Assembly (NCBI RefSeq): GCF_030542105.1
Contig: NZ_JAUOFB010000002.1
Coordinates: 558,001-622,000 of the forward strand
DNA length: 64,000 nucleotides
Reading direction: 5' to 3'
Origin: Hymenobacter sp. BT730
GTDB taxonomy: Bacteria > Bacteroidota > Bacteroidia > Cytophagales > Hymenobacteraceae
Part shown: positions 8,189-17,040 of the stretch, one piece after another
How the letters are laid out: each line of letters opens with the position of its first letter
Numbering within the stretch: position 1 is the stretch's first letter
Program-made: the position numbers and the translations under genes
Notes under the pieces: generated by a model
What the model was told of the DNA's origin: nothing
What the model saw: the letters and a program-made list of their open reading frames with translations, nothing else
The model's database searches: none

Positions 8189-10051
8189 TTACCGGCCATC
8201 CACCGGGTTCAGGACTTCCACCTCCATGCGTTCCAGCTTGGTGATGGGCACATACTGATTATCGTGACGGCCGCCGGGGTACCCGATGCCCTGAAACAGC
8301 ATGCCCGAAACCGGTCCGGAATTGGCCAGCTGCGTCTGAAAAACAGAGCCGTACTCATGCAGCCGGGAGCCGAAATAATAAAGCAGCTCAAAGCCAATGC
8401 TGGAAAACACCGAAGGGGGCAAATGTTGCTGCTGCAAGTAAAGCTGGCGGAAGCGCCGCACCCCGGGGGCATTTTTGTCCAGATAATGCGGATACAAAAA
8501 GTAAACCTCGCGGGCGTCCAACTGGCCTAATGAAACCTTAGGGTTCTCCAGCCAGGAAGCATAGGTAATGAGGGGGAGGCGTGCCCCTTGGCTTTGCATC
8601 AGACCAAAAGTATATGGCCCAGCCTTGCGGCCCTCGGTAGCCATTACCAGATGGCTGACCGTTTTCAGATCAATTCCCGCAAAGCCCTGCGCCAGGGATT
8701 CATCCACATCGGAATTAATACGGCGTAGCACCTGCACTTTTCCGCCCAGCGCCTCATAGGTGGTTTTATACGTCTCACCGAAGGCCTTTTCGTCCTTACT
8801 GTCTTCGTATAAAACAACTGCTGTACGGCCAGGGAAGTTATTGAAGGCAAACTGAGCAGCCTGCTGGGCCTGCGTCACGGAGCTGGGCTCATAGAGATAA
8901 TGCCAGGGGTTATCCAGCACCAGGTCGCCGTCCTGCGACAAAGGATTGATGGTGATAATCTGATGCTCGCGGGCGTAGCGCGCCAGCAGCTTGCTACCTG
9001 ATTTGTATACCGGGCCCACAATCATATCCATGGCCGCCAGCTCCGGCAGAGCCAGGATACGTTTGAGCTGCAGCGTATCGGAGCCGGTATCGTAGGCGAA
9101 GAGCTGCAGGGAGCGGCCTTCCCGCTGCAGGGAGTCCTGCGCCAGGCGCATGCCCGCATAGAGGTCCGTCACAAACTGAAGCTTACGCTGCTTTTCCCAG
9201 CTGGTATCGTGCAGCTCGAAGGGGAGAAGCACAGCCACATTATAGCTGCTTTTCTTCTGAGGCCGAACGCGCGGTGAGTAGCGGGACCTATCGAGGGAGA
9301 ACTGGCTTATGAGCTGTTCCAGCTGCGCTTTGTCGGCATCAGTATACCAGCCACCCAGCACCAGCTTGTCGGCATAAGCCGTGGCCACAATAGCATCCTG
9401 CTGGTAGCGCCGTACCATATTCTGGAACAAGGCTTTGTCCTTGATGCGCGGCAGGTAAGTGGCCTTTAGTGCAGTGCGCTCGGTCTCCAGCTTTCCTGCC
9501 GGAATCTGGCTCAGGACCTGCAGGGCATTACCTACTTCACCCTGTTCAAAGGAAATCTGTCCCTGCAGGAAATAGGCTTCAGCCAGAGCCGGCCAGGTAG
9601 GATATTCACTGCGCAGCAGGTTGAGCATCTGCTCTGCCTCCGCCCATTTCTTTGCCCGGGTAGCAGCCACTGCATATAGATAAGCGGCTTCCGCCGCGTG
9701 CTTAAACCGGGCAGTGGGCACCGTAAGTGGCTGCAGCTCCTGCATGGCCAGCTCGTATCGGCCCTGCTCAATCAGGAGCTTGCCATTTTGGTAGCGCGTA
9801 TTCTGATCCGAAGAACGGAGGTTGCCGGGGAGTGCGGGCTGGGCCTTGGCACCGGCGGGTTTGGCGGGGGTAACATTGGGCCTGACGGGTGCCGCTGGTT
9901 TTGCTGCAGGCGGAGCTTTGCTGGTAGCAGTAGTGCCTGTTTTTGCAGGAGGCGTAACTTTTTGGGCGGTAGATGGCTGAGCTTGGCCCGTAAGAGCGAG
10001 ACAAAATCCCAGACCAAAGCTCGCAAAGCGCAGCGTCATAAAATGCCTCAT
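8189..10051 (-). CDS. Periplasmic TPR plus type-1 periplasmic-binding-fold protein (LpoA-like architecture)
   Basis: 620 residues from the ATG at 10051, which gives a proper signal peptide (FASFGLGFCLALTGQAQ); the frame is open upstream but that part is not signal-like. An Ala/Pro/Lys-rich linker (about 25-70) is followed by TPR-like helices (about 75-250) and a C-terminal receptor-type ligand-binding domain (YNVAVLLPFELHD onward; IVGPVYKSGSKLLA; INPLSQDGDLVLDNP). Helical repeats followed by a Peripla_BP_6-like domain is the layout of LpoA, the activator of penicillin-binding protein 1A, and of branched-chain amino acid binding proteins. No lipobox Cys was seen, so an LpoA role is only an inference. 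Confidence 0.75.
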   Translation of the reverse strand: MRHFMTLRFASFGLGFCLALTGQAQPSTAQKVTPPAKTGTTATSKAPPAAKPAAPVRPNVTPAKPAGAKAQPALPGNLRSSDQNTRYQNGKLLIEQGRYELAMQELQPLTVPTARFKHAAEAAYLYAVAATRAKKWAEAEQMLNLLRSEYPTWPALAEAYFLQGQISFEQGEVGNALQVLSQIPAGKLETERTALKATYLPRIKDKALFQNMVRRYQQDAIVATAYADKLVLGGWYTDADKAQLEQLISQFSLDRSRYSPRVRPQKKSSYNVAVLLPFELHDTSWEKQRKLQFVTDLYAGMRLAQDSLQREGRSLQLFAYDTGSDTLQLKRILALPELAAMDMIVGPVYKSGSKLLARYAREHQIITINPLSQDGDLVLDNPWHYLYEPSSVTQAQQAAQFAFNNFPGRTAVVLYEDSKDEKAFGETYKTTYEALGGKVQVLRRINSDVDESLAQGFAGIDLKTVSHLVMATEGRKAGPYTFGLMQSQGARLPLITYASWLENPKVSLGQLDAREVYFLYPHYLDKNAPGVRRFRQLYLQQQHLPPSVFSSIGFELLYYFGSRLHEYGSVFQTQLANSGPVSGMLFQGIGYPGGRHDNQYVPITKLERMEVEVLNPVDGR

Positions 10052-10266
10052 TGGAGGACCGGAGTGAAAGGATGAATCAGCAGCAAACAACCCGCTGATT
10101 AAAAGTGCCGGACAAAGGTACGTAGTATGGTGCAGGAAGATTATGCTTTCAGCGCCAGCTAAAAAGGAAGCAACGAAACAGCACATTCTTGCTCTTTCCC
10201 GAATACCTGTATTTTGCGGGATAACCTCCCCGCTACATGCATCTTACCTCTTCCGCTTCGCCCGCT

Positions 10267-11643
10267 ATGTCCTGGCAGCGCCTGCTGGCCCGTCGTCGTT
10301 ACCCCGATCAGCCGCAACTGCACCTGGTAGCCGATACGCCCGTGGTGCGCGGGGCCTTCGTAGCCGATTATGACCGGGTAGTATTCAGCTCGGCCTTTCG
10401 TAGACTACAGCGCAAAACTCAGGTCATGCCGTTGCCGGAAACCGATTTTGTGCATACCCGGCTCACGCACTCTTTAGAAACCGCCTGCGTGGGCCGCTCC
10501 CTAGGCCGCCTGAGTGGGCGTAGATTAATGGAGGCGGATTCCGACCTGGCTGCCGCGCTACCTACCCTCGATCAGGATTTTGGCGACATTGTTGCCGCCG
10601 CCTGCCTGAGTCACGACATTGGCAACCCTCCCTTTGGCCACTCTGGTGAAGATGCCATTTCCGCCTATTTTACCAGCCGGGAAGCCGAGCGGTTTATCAC
10701 GGGCCTGTCCATTGCACAGCAGGCCGATTTGCAGCATTTCGAAGGTAATGCCGCCGGTTTTCGGATTCTGACTCATACCTACCCGGCGCACAGCACTGGC
10801 ACGGCGGGGCTGGGCCTTACATATGCCGTGCTGGGCGCATTTACGAAGTATCCCCGGCCTTCCGTAATAGAGCCCGGCGCCCGTACGGGTGGAACCAGTG
10901 AGAAAAAGTACGGCTACTTTCAGTGTGAAAAAGGTCGATTCAGGCATGTGGCCGACGAATTGGGGCTACTGCCAAAAGGGGAGGAAGGTGCCGGGTTTTA
11001 CCACCGCCATCCGCTGGCCTTTCTGGTAGAAGCCGCCGACGACCTTTGTTACCGCATCATCGATTTTGAAGATGGCCTTAAGCTCGGCCTTATTGACCAT
11101 CATCATGGTCTGAAGCTGCTGCGCTGCATGCTTAACGACCCGCCCACTCGCCGGGCCAGTGTACAGTGGCACGACTGGCGCGAGGAGTTAGGCTATATCC
11201 GCGCCCGCCTCATTGGTAAACTGGTAGATGAGGTATCCCAACGCTTTGCCGAACACGTGCCCGCTATGCTTGCCGGGCAGTATGACCAGCCTTTGGTGAA
11301 AGAGCTGGAGTGCTGGCACGAGTTGCAGGAAGTACAGATGCTGTCGGTGGAGAAGCTGTACCGCAGCCGGCCGGTACTGGAAATTGAAGCCGCTGGTTTT
11401 GAGGTGCTCGGCGGCCTGCTGGATGCTTTCCTGCACGCCACCTTCGATGCCCAGCGAAGTCACCGCAGCCGCAAATTGTTGGATTTGCTGCCGATGCAGT
11501 TTCGAGCCCTTGGTCCGCAGGTGGAGCTACCAGCCTATGAGCAAATTGTGCTGCTCACCGATTTTATTGGGGGATTGTCGGATCAGAATGCCCTGGCCTT
11601 ATACCGGACCATAAAAGGCATCGATCTGCCAAAGGGGTTCTAG
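10267..11643 (+). CDS. dgt: Deoxyguanosinetriphosphate triphosphohydrolase-like protein
   Basis: 458 residues (468 if the ATG at 10237 is used). It has the HD-domain signature of dNTP triphosphohydrolases: FRRLQRKTQVMP, TRLTHSLETACVGRSLG, and the metal site LSHDIGNPPFGHSGEDA, then EAADDLCYRIIDFEDG. These enzymes hydrolyse dNTPs to nucleoside and triphosphate and help control dNTP pools. It is divergent from the LpoA-like gene, with about 200 bp between the starts. Full length and no broken motifs. Confidence 0.93.
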   Translation: MSWQRLLARRRYPDQPQLHLVADTPVVRGAFVADYDRVVFSSAFRRLQRKTQVMPLPETDFVHTRLTHSLETACVGRSLGRLSGRRLMEADSDLAAALPTLDQDFGDIVAAACLSHDIGNPPFGHSGEDAISAYFTSREAERFITGLSIAQQADLQHFEGNAAGFRILTHTYPAHSTGTAGLGLTYAVLGAFTKYPRPSVIEPGARTGGTSEKKYGYFQCEKGRFRHVADELGLLPKGEEGAGFYHRHPLAFLVEAADDLCYRIIDFEDGLKLGLIDHHHGLKLLRCMLNDPPTRRASVQWHDWREELGYIRARLIGKLVDEVSQRFAEHVPAMLAGQYDQPLVKELECWHELQEVQMLSVEKLYRSRPVLEIEAAGFEVLGGLLDAFLHATFDAQRSHRSRKLLDLLPMQFRALGPQVELPAYEQIVLLTDFIGGLSDQNALALYRTIKGIDLPKGF

Positions 11644-11662
11644 TCCCTGGTTTTTACCATTG

Positions 11663-12358
11663 TTAATTTAGCCAGGCATCAAGTAGGCGCGAGAAAAATA
11701 GCTGGCTTTCCGGTAACAATGCAGCCGCGCGCGTCTGTATGTGTGCCAGGCTTTGTACATATGGCCCAGGTATTAAGTCTTCACTTTCATTCGCGAGCAT
11801 TTGGTTCAGTAAATCATCAGAAATTTCTGCATGAAACTGGAGTCCAATTACATGGGAGCCCCAGGCAAATGCCTGATTGGCACATGCGGCTGAGGTTGCC
11901 AGGGGCAAGGCGCCCTTGGGCAGGGTAAAGGTTTCGCCGTGCCAGTGAAAGGCGAAGAAGGTAGCGGGAAGGTGTTGAAATACAGGATGACGCTTTGCCA
12001 CGTCCGTTGTCGTAACAGGGTAAAACCCAATTTCAGCTACCTCATTTGGGTAGACCTCACCTCCCAGGGCTTCGGCAACTAACTGGGCTCCCAGGCAAAT
12101 GCCCAACACCGGTTTCTGAACCTGAATAGCGGCCCGAATAAATTCCTTTTCAGTGCTTAGCCAAGGCCATTCCGCTTCCTCATGCACGCTCATCACTCCA
12201 CCTAATATGATTACCGCATCAACCTGATCCAGCGGCGGCAAGTAGGGGTTTGGAGCATGAAAATGCGTAAAACTCAGCACGTGCCCGTGTTCCGAGGCCC
12301 ATTGAACAAGAGTGCCGGGCCCCTCGAATGCCATGTGTTGTACAATATGCAGGCGCAT
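11663..12358 (-). CDS. Class I glutamine amidotransferase-like protein
   Basis: 231 residues with the class-I GATase triad region: the nucleophile Cys in VLGICLGAQLVAEALGG, and His/Glu in GLQFHAE. It resembles the stand-alone GMP synthase-type amidotransferases (YfeJ/GuaA-domain-like) that often act on small amines such as gamma-glutamyl conjugates. The substrate cannot be read from sequence. It starts 5 bp after the stop of the gene at 12364-13119, so the two form an operon. Confidence 0.88.
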   Translation of the reverse strand: MRLHIVQHMAFEGPGTLVQWASEHGHVLSFTHFHAPNPYLPPLDQVDAVIILGGVMSVHEEAEWPWLSTEKEFIRAAIQVQKPVLGICLGAQLVAEALGGEVYPNEVAEIGFYPVTTTDVAKRHPVFQHLPATFFAFHWHGETFTLPKGALPLATSAACANQAFAWGSHVIGLQFHAEISDDLLNQMLANESEDLIPGPYVQSLAHIQTRAAALLPESQLFFSRLLDAWLN

Positions 12359-12363
12359 AGCTG

Positions 12364-13119
12364 TTAGCGTAAATCGTCAAATTCTAAATACAGAACGGAC
12401 CCTGGCAGCACCGAAAAAGACTGCCGGGATTTGAGTGCTGTACTCCGAACTGCAGTATGAGCAGTCAGCGGCTGCCCGAGGTTTGGGCCCTCCAGGATGC
12501 ATTCCACCACCCCATTCCGACGTAGCGCGTGTCGCATGCGGGCAGCCACAGGTGCGGTTACCCGGACTACCTGATCAAAATCCGGGCGGCGTTCTATCCG
12601 GTGAATCAGGTACTGCTCCTGCTTATTTCCCAGCAGCAGAAAATGGGCCTGCGCGGCAGATTGCCCATCGGGGTGCAGGGGCTGAAAATAAAGCACCCGC
12701 TTAATACGCACGGTTACGTTACGGGCAATGCAGGTGCCCCCACGCTCAAAATGTCCTCGATAAAGTGCCGCGCGAAAGGAGCGCGGATGCGCCACCATTT
12801 CCGGCAAGACAAATTTTTCGGGCTCTAAGGTGTAAACCAGCTCCGCCGGAAATGTCTGTTGACTTTGCTGATAAGCGGTTCGGGCTGAATCAGATAATTC
12901 CAGCTCAAGCAGCACTTGGTAATTATGCGGGCTGTGGAACATGGGCAAATGCGAGGCATACACCTGATGGATACCAAACACCAGCATGCCGTGCACACTG
13001 GCCTTATCGGGTGAGGGAGAATGGTGGGAAGGTAGCTGCTGGGCTGTGAGAAAGTGGGGGAGTAGCAGCAACAGCGCCAGACTTACGTGGCGCAAAACCC
13101 GAAAAGGGTTATCAAGCAT
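12364..13119 (-). CDS. Secreted protein of unknown function
   Basis: 251 residues with an N-terminal signal peptide (RHVSLALLLLLPHFLTAQQ). The mature part has a conserved-looking opening, HGMLVFGIHQVYASHLPMFHSPHNYQ, followed by predominantly beta-type sequence. No cofactor or catalytic motif was recognised. It is directly upstream of, and probably translated together with, the GATase at 11663-12358. Confidence 0.75.
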   Translation of the reverse strand: MLDNPFRVLRHVSLALLLLLPHFLTAQQLPSHHSPSPDKASVHGMLVFGIHQVYASHLPMFHSPHNYQVLLELELSDSARTAYQQSQQTFPAELVYTLEPEKFVLPEMVAHPRSFRAALYRGHFERGGTCIARNVTVRIKRVLYFQPLHPDGQSAAQAHFLLLGNKQEQYLIHRIERRPDFDQVVRVTAPVAARMRHALRRNGVVECILEGPNLGQPLTAHTAVRSTALKSRQSFSVLPGSVLYLEFDDLR

Positions 13120-13200
13120 TTGTCAGATTGACAAAAAAGGGGGATTGCCAATAAGCGGCACCAGCGTAAAGATACACTGACCGGGAGATTCTAAAAGAAA

Positions 13201-13236
13201 AAAGACTGCTGGCGTTTTACCAGCAGTCTTTTTTAG
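13201..13236 (-). terminator. Intrinsic terminator after guaA
   Basis: A perfect 12-bp stem, AAAGACTGCTGG / CCAGCAGTCTTT, with a 7-nt loop, flanked by A-rich and T-rich runs. It lies between the guaA stop at 13263 and the next minus-strand gene. Confidence 0.88.
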
Positions 13237-13262
13237 ATGTAAATACACAGCGGCTAAATCTG

Positions 13263-14795
13263 CTATTCCCATTCAATAGTTGCGGGCGGCTTGGAGCTGA
13301 TATCATACACTACGCGGTTGATGCCGCGTACCTGATTGATGATTTTGTTGCTCACATCGGCCAGGAACTCGTAGGGGAGGTGGGCCCAGTCGGCCGTCAT
13401 GCCATCTACGCTGGTCACGGCGCGCAGGGCTACTACCTGCTCATAGGTACGCTCGTCGCCCATAACGCCTACGCTCTGGATGGGCAGCAGCATCACGCCG
13501 GCCTGCCATACCTGGTCATACAGGCCATACTCTTTCAGGCCATTGATGAAAATGGCGTCGGCGCGCTGCAGCAGGTCTACTTTGGCGGGGGTAATATCAC
13601 CGAGGATACGAATGCCCAAGCCGGGACCGGGGAAGGGGTGACGGTGTAGAATGTTCACCGGCAGCTCTAGTGTATGCCCTACTTCGCGCACTTCGTCCTT
13701 AAACAAGGCTCGCAGCGGCTCCACAATGCGCAGATTCATCTTCTCAGGCAGCCCACCTACATTGTGGTGGCTCTTGATGGTCACGGCCGGGCCCTTTACC
13801 GATACCGACTCGATGACATCGGGATAAATGGTGCCCTGGGCCAGCCAACGGGCGCCCTCTACTTTTTGGGCTTCCCGGTCGAATACCTCAATAAAGGTGC
13901 GCCCAATGGCTTTACGCTTCAGCTCTGGGTCGGAGAGGCCTTTTAGGGCTTCATAGAATTCTGGAGAGGCATCTACACCGCGCACATTCAGGCCCAGGTC
14001 TTTATAGGAGTGTAGTACCTGTTCGTATTCGTCTTTGCGAAGGAGGCCATTGTTGACGAAGATGCCGTGCAGCCGTTTTCCAATGGCTTTGTGCAACAGC
14101 AGCGCCGCTACGGAGGAATCTACTCCGCCGGATAAACCCAGAATAACCTGGTCTTTCTCTCCAATGGTGCGTTGCAGCGTTTCCACCATGCTATCCACAA
14201 AGTGCTCCGGCGTCCAGCTCTGATCCAATTCACAGATGTTGACCACAAAGTTCTGCAGCAGCGTTTTGCCGTCGGTAGAATGGGTTACCTCGGGGTGGAA
14301 CTGAATGCCGTAGGTATCCTGCCCTTGAATATGGAAGGCAGCAACGGCTACTTCCGGGGTGCTGGCTATAATTTCGTAGCCTGCGGGCAGAGTTTTGATG
14401 GTATCCCCGTGCGACATCCATACCTGCGACTCCGTGGGCACGCCATGCAGCAGGGGAGAGTCATGGTGCACCCGGGCCAGGCGGGCGCGGCCATATTCCC
14501 GGATGGTGGCGGGCATCACTTCGCCACCCTGCTGGTGGGCCAGAAGCTGGGCTCCATAGCATACACCCAGCACCGGCACGTGGCCCAGGTAGCGGGAGAG
14601 GTCGGGATTTGGCGCTTCCGCATCGCGCACGGAGCAAGGGGAACCCGAAAGCACAACGCCCCGGATATCCTCAGTGAGGTCCGGGGCGTGATTATACGGG
14701 TGAATTTCGCAGTAGACGTTCAATTCCCGGATACGCCGGGCGATGAGTTGCGTGTACTGCGACCCAAAATCGAGAATCAGAATCTGTTGAGGCAT
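13263..14795 (-). CDS. guaA: GMP synthase (glutamine-hydrolysing)
   Basis: 510 residues from the ATG at 14795 ([20 protein letters not shown]). N-terminal GATase domain with the Cys nucleophile in [13 protein letters not shown] and the His-Glu pair in [11 protein letters not shown], then the ATP pyrophosphatase P-loop [14 protein letters not shown] and the C-terminal dimerisation domain ending [11 protein letters not shown]. It converts XMP to GMP. The frame is open 11 codons further upstream, but the family starts here. A TACCTTTG box ends only 3 bp before the ATG (see findings). Confidence 0.97.
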   Translation of the reverse strand: MPQQILILDFGSQYTQLIARRIRELNVYCEIHPYNHAPDLTEDIRGVVLSGSPCSVRDAEAPNPDLSRYLGHVPVLGVCYGAQLLAHQQGGEVMPATIREYGRARLARVHHDSPLLHGVPTESQVWMSHGDTIKTLPAGYEIIASTPEVAVAAFHIQGQDTYGIQFHPEVTHSTDGKTLLQNFVVNICELDQSWTPEHFVDSMVETLQRTIGEKDQVILGLSGGVDSSVAALLLHKAIGKRLHGIFVNNGLLRKDEYEQVLHSYKDLGLNVRGVDASPEFYEALKGLSDPELKRKAIGRTFIEVFDREAQKVEGARWLAQGTIYPDVIESVSVKGPAVTIKSHHNVGGLPEKMNLRIVEPLRALFKDEVREVGHTLELPVNILHRHPFPGPGLGIRILGDITPAKVDLLQRADAIFINGLKEYGLYDQVWQAGVMLLPIQSVGVMGDERTYEQVVALRAVTSVDGMTADWAHLPYEFLADVSNKIINQVRGINRVVYDISSKPPATIEWE

Positions 14796-14798
14796 GGG

Positions 14799-14806
14799 CA
14801 AAGGTA
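14799..14806 (-). promoter_or_regulatory. Possible -7 box directly before guaA
   Basis: On the minus strand TACCTTTG matches TAnnTTTG fully, with only CCC between it and the ATG. If used, the transcript would be leaderless or nearly so. It may also be a chance match. Confidence 0.4.
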
Positions 14807-15083
14807 AGGCCACCCAGCCTGCCGACAAAACTCATTTCAACAAAGCTTCCTTTGCAGCCAGGGCATTAGTTATGTATTATCAAATGTCACAAATAAGAAG
14901 AATTGGATGGCTTTAAAAATTAAAATAGTCTCACTAATAAGGATATTATATGCGGTATTGGCCTGTAAAGTACAATGTATTGCTATAGGCCTTTAAGTCA
15001 CAATTACGTCACAATATACCTTTCGTGGGTAGCCATAATCCTGCACCTTTGTTTCAGTACTCCTCCTCAAATCTCTAACTGTC

Positions 15084-15572
15084 ATGCGTTACTTCTCTTC
15101 TTCGCTGGCATTACTGGCCTGGTTAGCGCCAACCGTCCTGCTGGCTCAAACCGCTCCGGAGCCAACCGATGCACCAGCCTCTTCGCTGGTAGCAGTTCAG
15201 GTGATGCATATGCCTGCTCCAACCACTGAAGTGGGCGCTGAAGAACTGGCAGGGCTAACTACACCGGCCACTTCAACCGCCGAAGTAGCAGCTGCGCCTG
15301 CTAAACCAGAGATGGTAGAGTTGAAAGGGAAAGTTTTCAATGAAGAAAGCCAGCCATTGGTAGGAGCTACCGTGTATGTGAAAGGCGCCGCGGTAGCCGC
15401 CAGCACCAATGCCGACGGCGAGTATACCTTAAAGTTACCAGTCGGCATAAATTCCCTGCTGTTTAGCTATATGGGCTATGTAGATAAAGAGTTGAACGTC
15501 AGTAACCCTCTGCCTCTGAACGTGTATCTGGAGGCCGCAGCTGCCACCCGTAATAAATCCCGAGTAAAATAA
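15084..15572 (+). CDS. Secreted carboxypeptidase-like regulatory domain protein
   Basis: 162 residues with a signal peptide (SLALLAWLAPTVLLAQ). A low-complexity Ala/Thr/Glu stretch (about 22-75) leads into one carboxypeptidase D regulatory-like domain (about 78-155): LKGKVFNEESQPLVGATVYVKG, the DGEYTLKLP turn, and LLFSYMGYVDKEL. This Ig-like domain normally sits at the N-terminus of SusC/TonB receptors; here it is alone, so this is a stand-alone periplasmic or surface protein. A weak -7 match, TACCTTTC at 15017-15024, lies upstream. Function unknown. Confidence 0.82.
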   Translation: MRYFSSSLALLAWLAPTVLLAQTAPEPTDAPASSLVAVQVMHMPAPTTEVGAEELAGLTTPATSTAEVAAAPAKPEMVELKGKVFNEESQPLVGATVYVKGAAVAASTNADGEYTLKLPVGINSLLFSYMGYVDKELNVSNPLPLNVYLEAAAATRNKSRVK

Positions 15573-15623
15573 CCACCCCACCCTTCGCTCCACCCCGTAC
15601 TCTCTCTGCGCTATGAAAACAAC

Positions 15624-15655
15624 AAAAAAAGGAACGCATCGGCGTTCCTTTTTTT
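15624..15655 (+). terminator. Bidirectional intrinsic terminator
   Basis: A perfect 7-bp stem GGAACGC / GCGTTCC with loop ATCG is flanked by an A-run and a T-run. It ends the gene at 15084-15572 and isolates the SRP RNA downstream. Confidence 0.85.
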
Positions 15656-15773
15656 GTTTGTAAGAGTGCGAGCGGAAAGCTGAGTAGTAAATTTTTTGTA
15701 GAGCGTTGCCTGCTGACTGCTAGTAAGTTTACTAAGTCTAAAAGCTCCTTTACCGGCAGATAATGCTGAATTA

Positions 15774-15805
15774 TTGCGCGGCCCACGAAAACCTGTGTAT
15801 ATTTG
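15774..15805 (+). promoter_or_regulatory. Promoter of the SRP RNA gene
   Basis: TTG at 15774-15776 and TATATTTG at 15798-15805 (full match to TAnnTTTG), spaced 21 bp. The RNA stem begins 6 bp after the box, which fits the expected transcription start. Confidence 0.75.
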
Positions 15806-15810
15806 CAACG

Positions 15811-15906
15811 GCGAATCAGTACGACCAGCTCCCGCTGAACTCCCCCAGGACCGGAAGGTAGCAAGGGTAGGTGGTTGAGCGGTGCGATATTGGTTCGCTT
15901 TTTTTT
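15811..15906 (+). ncRNA. ffs: Signal recognition particle RNA (small bacterial type)
   Basis: The conserved domain-IV core reads CCAGGACCGGAAGGTAGCA followed by AGGGTAGG, with the GGAA tetraloop and the asymmetric loop that binds Ffh. Terminal stem GCGAATCA (15811-15818) pairs with TGGTTCGC (15891-15898, one G-U pair), an inner stem CCGCT/AGCGG is also present, and a run of eight T follows directly as the terminator. About 95 nt, the short form without an Alu domain. Its protein partner ffh is at 59008-60363 in the same window. The promoter box is 6 bp upstream. Confidence 0.93.
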
Positions 15907-15952
15907 GTCCATGCCCCAACGAAACCGCGCGGTGCGTTTGCCCGCAATCGGT

Positions 15953-15960
15953 TAGCTTTG
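15953..15960 (+). promoter_or_regulatory. -7 promoter box for the transaldolase gene
   Basis: TAGCTTTG matches TAnnTTTG and lies 27 bp before the ATG at 15988. The nearest TTTG upstream is too close to serve as a standard -33 box. Confidence 0.5.
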
Positions 15961-15987
15961 GGGCATTGTTGTTTCCAATCTACCCGC

Positions 15988-16644
15988 ATGAAATTCTTCA
16001 TTGATACCGCCAACCTGAAGGAAATTCAGGAAGCCGTAGAGCTAGGTGTGCTCGACGGTGTAACCACCAACCCCTCGCTGATGGCCAAAGAGGGCATTAA
16101 AGGCACCGATGCCGTAATGTCGCACTACCGCCAGATCTGCGAAATGGTAGACGGCGACGTGTCGGCCGAGGTAATTGCCACTGACTACGAGGGTATTATT
16201 CGGGAAGGAGAGGCCCTGGCTGAACTGCACCCCAATATCGTAGTAAAGGTGCCCATGATTCGGGACGGGGTGAAAGCCATTCGTTATTTTTCGGAGAAAG
16301 GCATCAAGACCAACTGCACGCTCATTTTCTCGGCTGGGCAGGCACTACTGGCGGCTAAAGCTGGTGCTACCTACGTTTCGCCGTTTGTAGGCCGTCTGGA
16401 CGATATCGGAGCCGATGGAATGCTGCTGATTCAGCAGATTGTGGACATCTTCTCCAACTATGGTTACCCAACGCAGGTGCTGGCGGCTTCTGTGCGCCAC
16501 GTACCCCACCTCATCCAATGCGCTGAGCTGGGTGCCGATGTAGCCACCTGCCCACTGAGCGTAATTACCGGGTTGCTGCACCACCCGCTTACCGATAAAG
16601 GATTGGCCACGTTCCTGGCGGATCATAAGCGCGTAAACGAATAA
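15988..16644 (+). CDS. tal: Transaldolase / fructose-6-phosphate aldolase family protein
   Basis: 218 residues starting [20 protein letters not shown], with [13 protein letters not shown], the Schiff-base lysine in [34 protein letters not shown] and the FVGRLDD motif. This is the short transaldolase subfamily (about 215 residues), which in different members acts as transaldolase in the pentose phosphate pathway or as fructose-6-phosphate aldolase; sequence alone does not separate them here. The frame is open back to 15871, but that would overlap the SRP RNA and its terminator, so the ATG at 15988 was chosen. Confidence 0.93.
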   Translation: MKFFIDTANLKEIQEAVELGVLDGVTTNPSLMAKEGIKGTDAVMSHYRQICEMVDGDVSAEVIATDYEGIIREGEALAELHPNIVVKVPMIRDGVKAIRYFSEKGIKTNCTLIFSAGQALLAAKAGATYVSPFVGRLDDIGADGMLLIQQIVDIFSNYGYPTQVLAASVRHVPHLIQCAELGADVATCPLSVITGLLHHPLTDKGLATFLADHKRVNE

Positions 16645-16666
16645 TCTTTTCTGCCTGCTGATGGTA

Positions 16667-16718
16667 TGTATTCTGAATGATGGAAGGGCTCATCTGCCAG
16701 ACCGTCATTCAGGATACA
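16667..16718. repeat. 14-bp inverted repeat between tal and the next small gene
   Basis: TGTATTCTGAATGA at 16667-16680 pairs with TCATTCAGGATACA at 16705-16718 with a single G-U wobble and a 24-nt loop. No T-run follows. It may help end tal transcripts or be a lone repeat element. Confidence 0.55.
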
Positions 16719-16744
16719 GAAGTCAGACTTAGCTAAGCAAAGCG

Positions 16745-16948
16745 GTGTACATCATCAAAGTAAAAGGCAAGGCCAAAATTCCGGATTACATCCAGCTGCG
16801 GGATGAGAACTTTGTGCTGATAGCCTATTTCCGGGCCGACCGCCCCTTGAAAGATTTGCACCGTTACGGGCTGGAAGGCAAAGAAATTGCGCTGGCAGGC
16901 GTAATTGAGGGCCTGGAGTTTGGTAAATTGCAAAAGCTGGACGTATAG
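16745..16948 (+). CDS. Small conserved-looking protein of unknown function
   Basis: 67 residues starting at a GTG codon (an in-frame stop lies four codons upstream, and no ATG is available). The sequence is dense and well formed: VKGKAKIPDYIQLRDENFVLIAYF and an end rich in GxEGLEFGKLQKLD, looking like a compact alpha/beta domain without signal peptide or membrane segment. It lies about 90 bp before ftsE on the same strand. No family was recognised, but codon use and composition are like its neighbours, so it is probably real. Confidence 0.7.
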   Translation: MYIIKVKGKAKIPDYIQLRDENFVLIAYFRADRPLKDLHRYGLEGKEIALAGVIEGLEFGKLQKLDV

Positions 16949-17040
16949 CTGCAGGCTCGGTGCCAGTTGCCAAAGGCTTCTGAGGAGCTTATTTTGATTT
17001 CTTGAACAAGCGAAGTCATGCTTCGCGCAATTTTGCTTTT

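Noticed and set aside
15871..15987. N-terminal extension of the transaldolase ORF
   Set aside because: It would overlap the SRP RNA and its terminator, and the promoter box at 15953 lies inside it.
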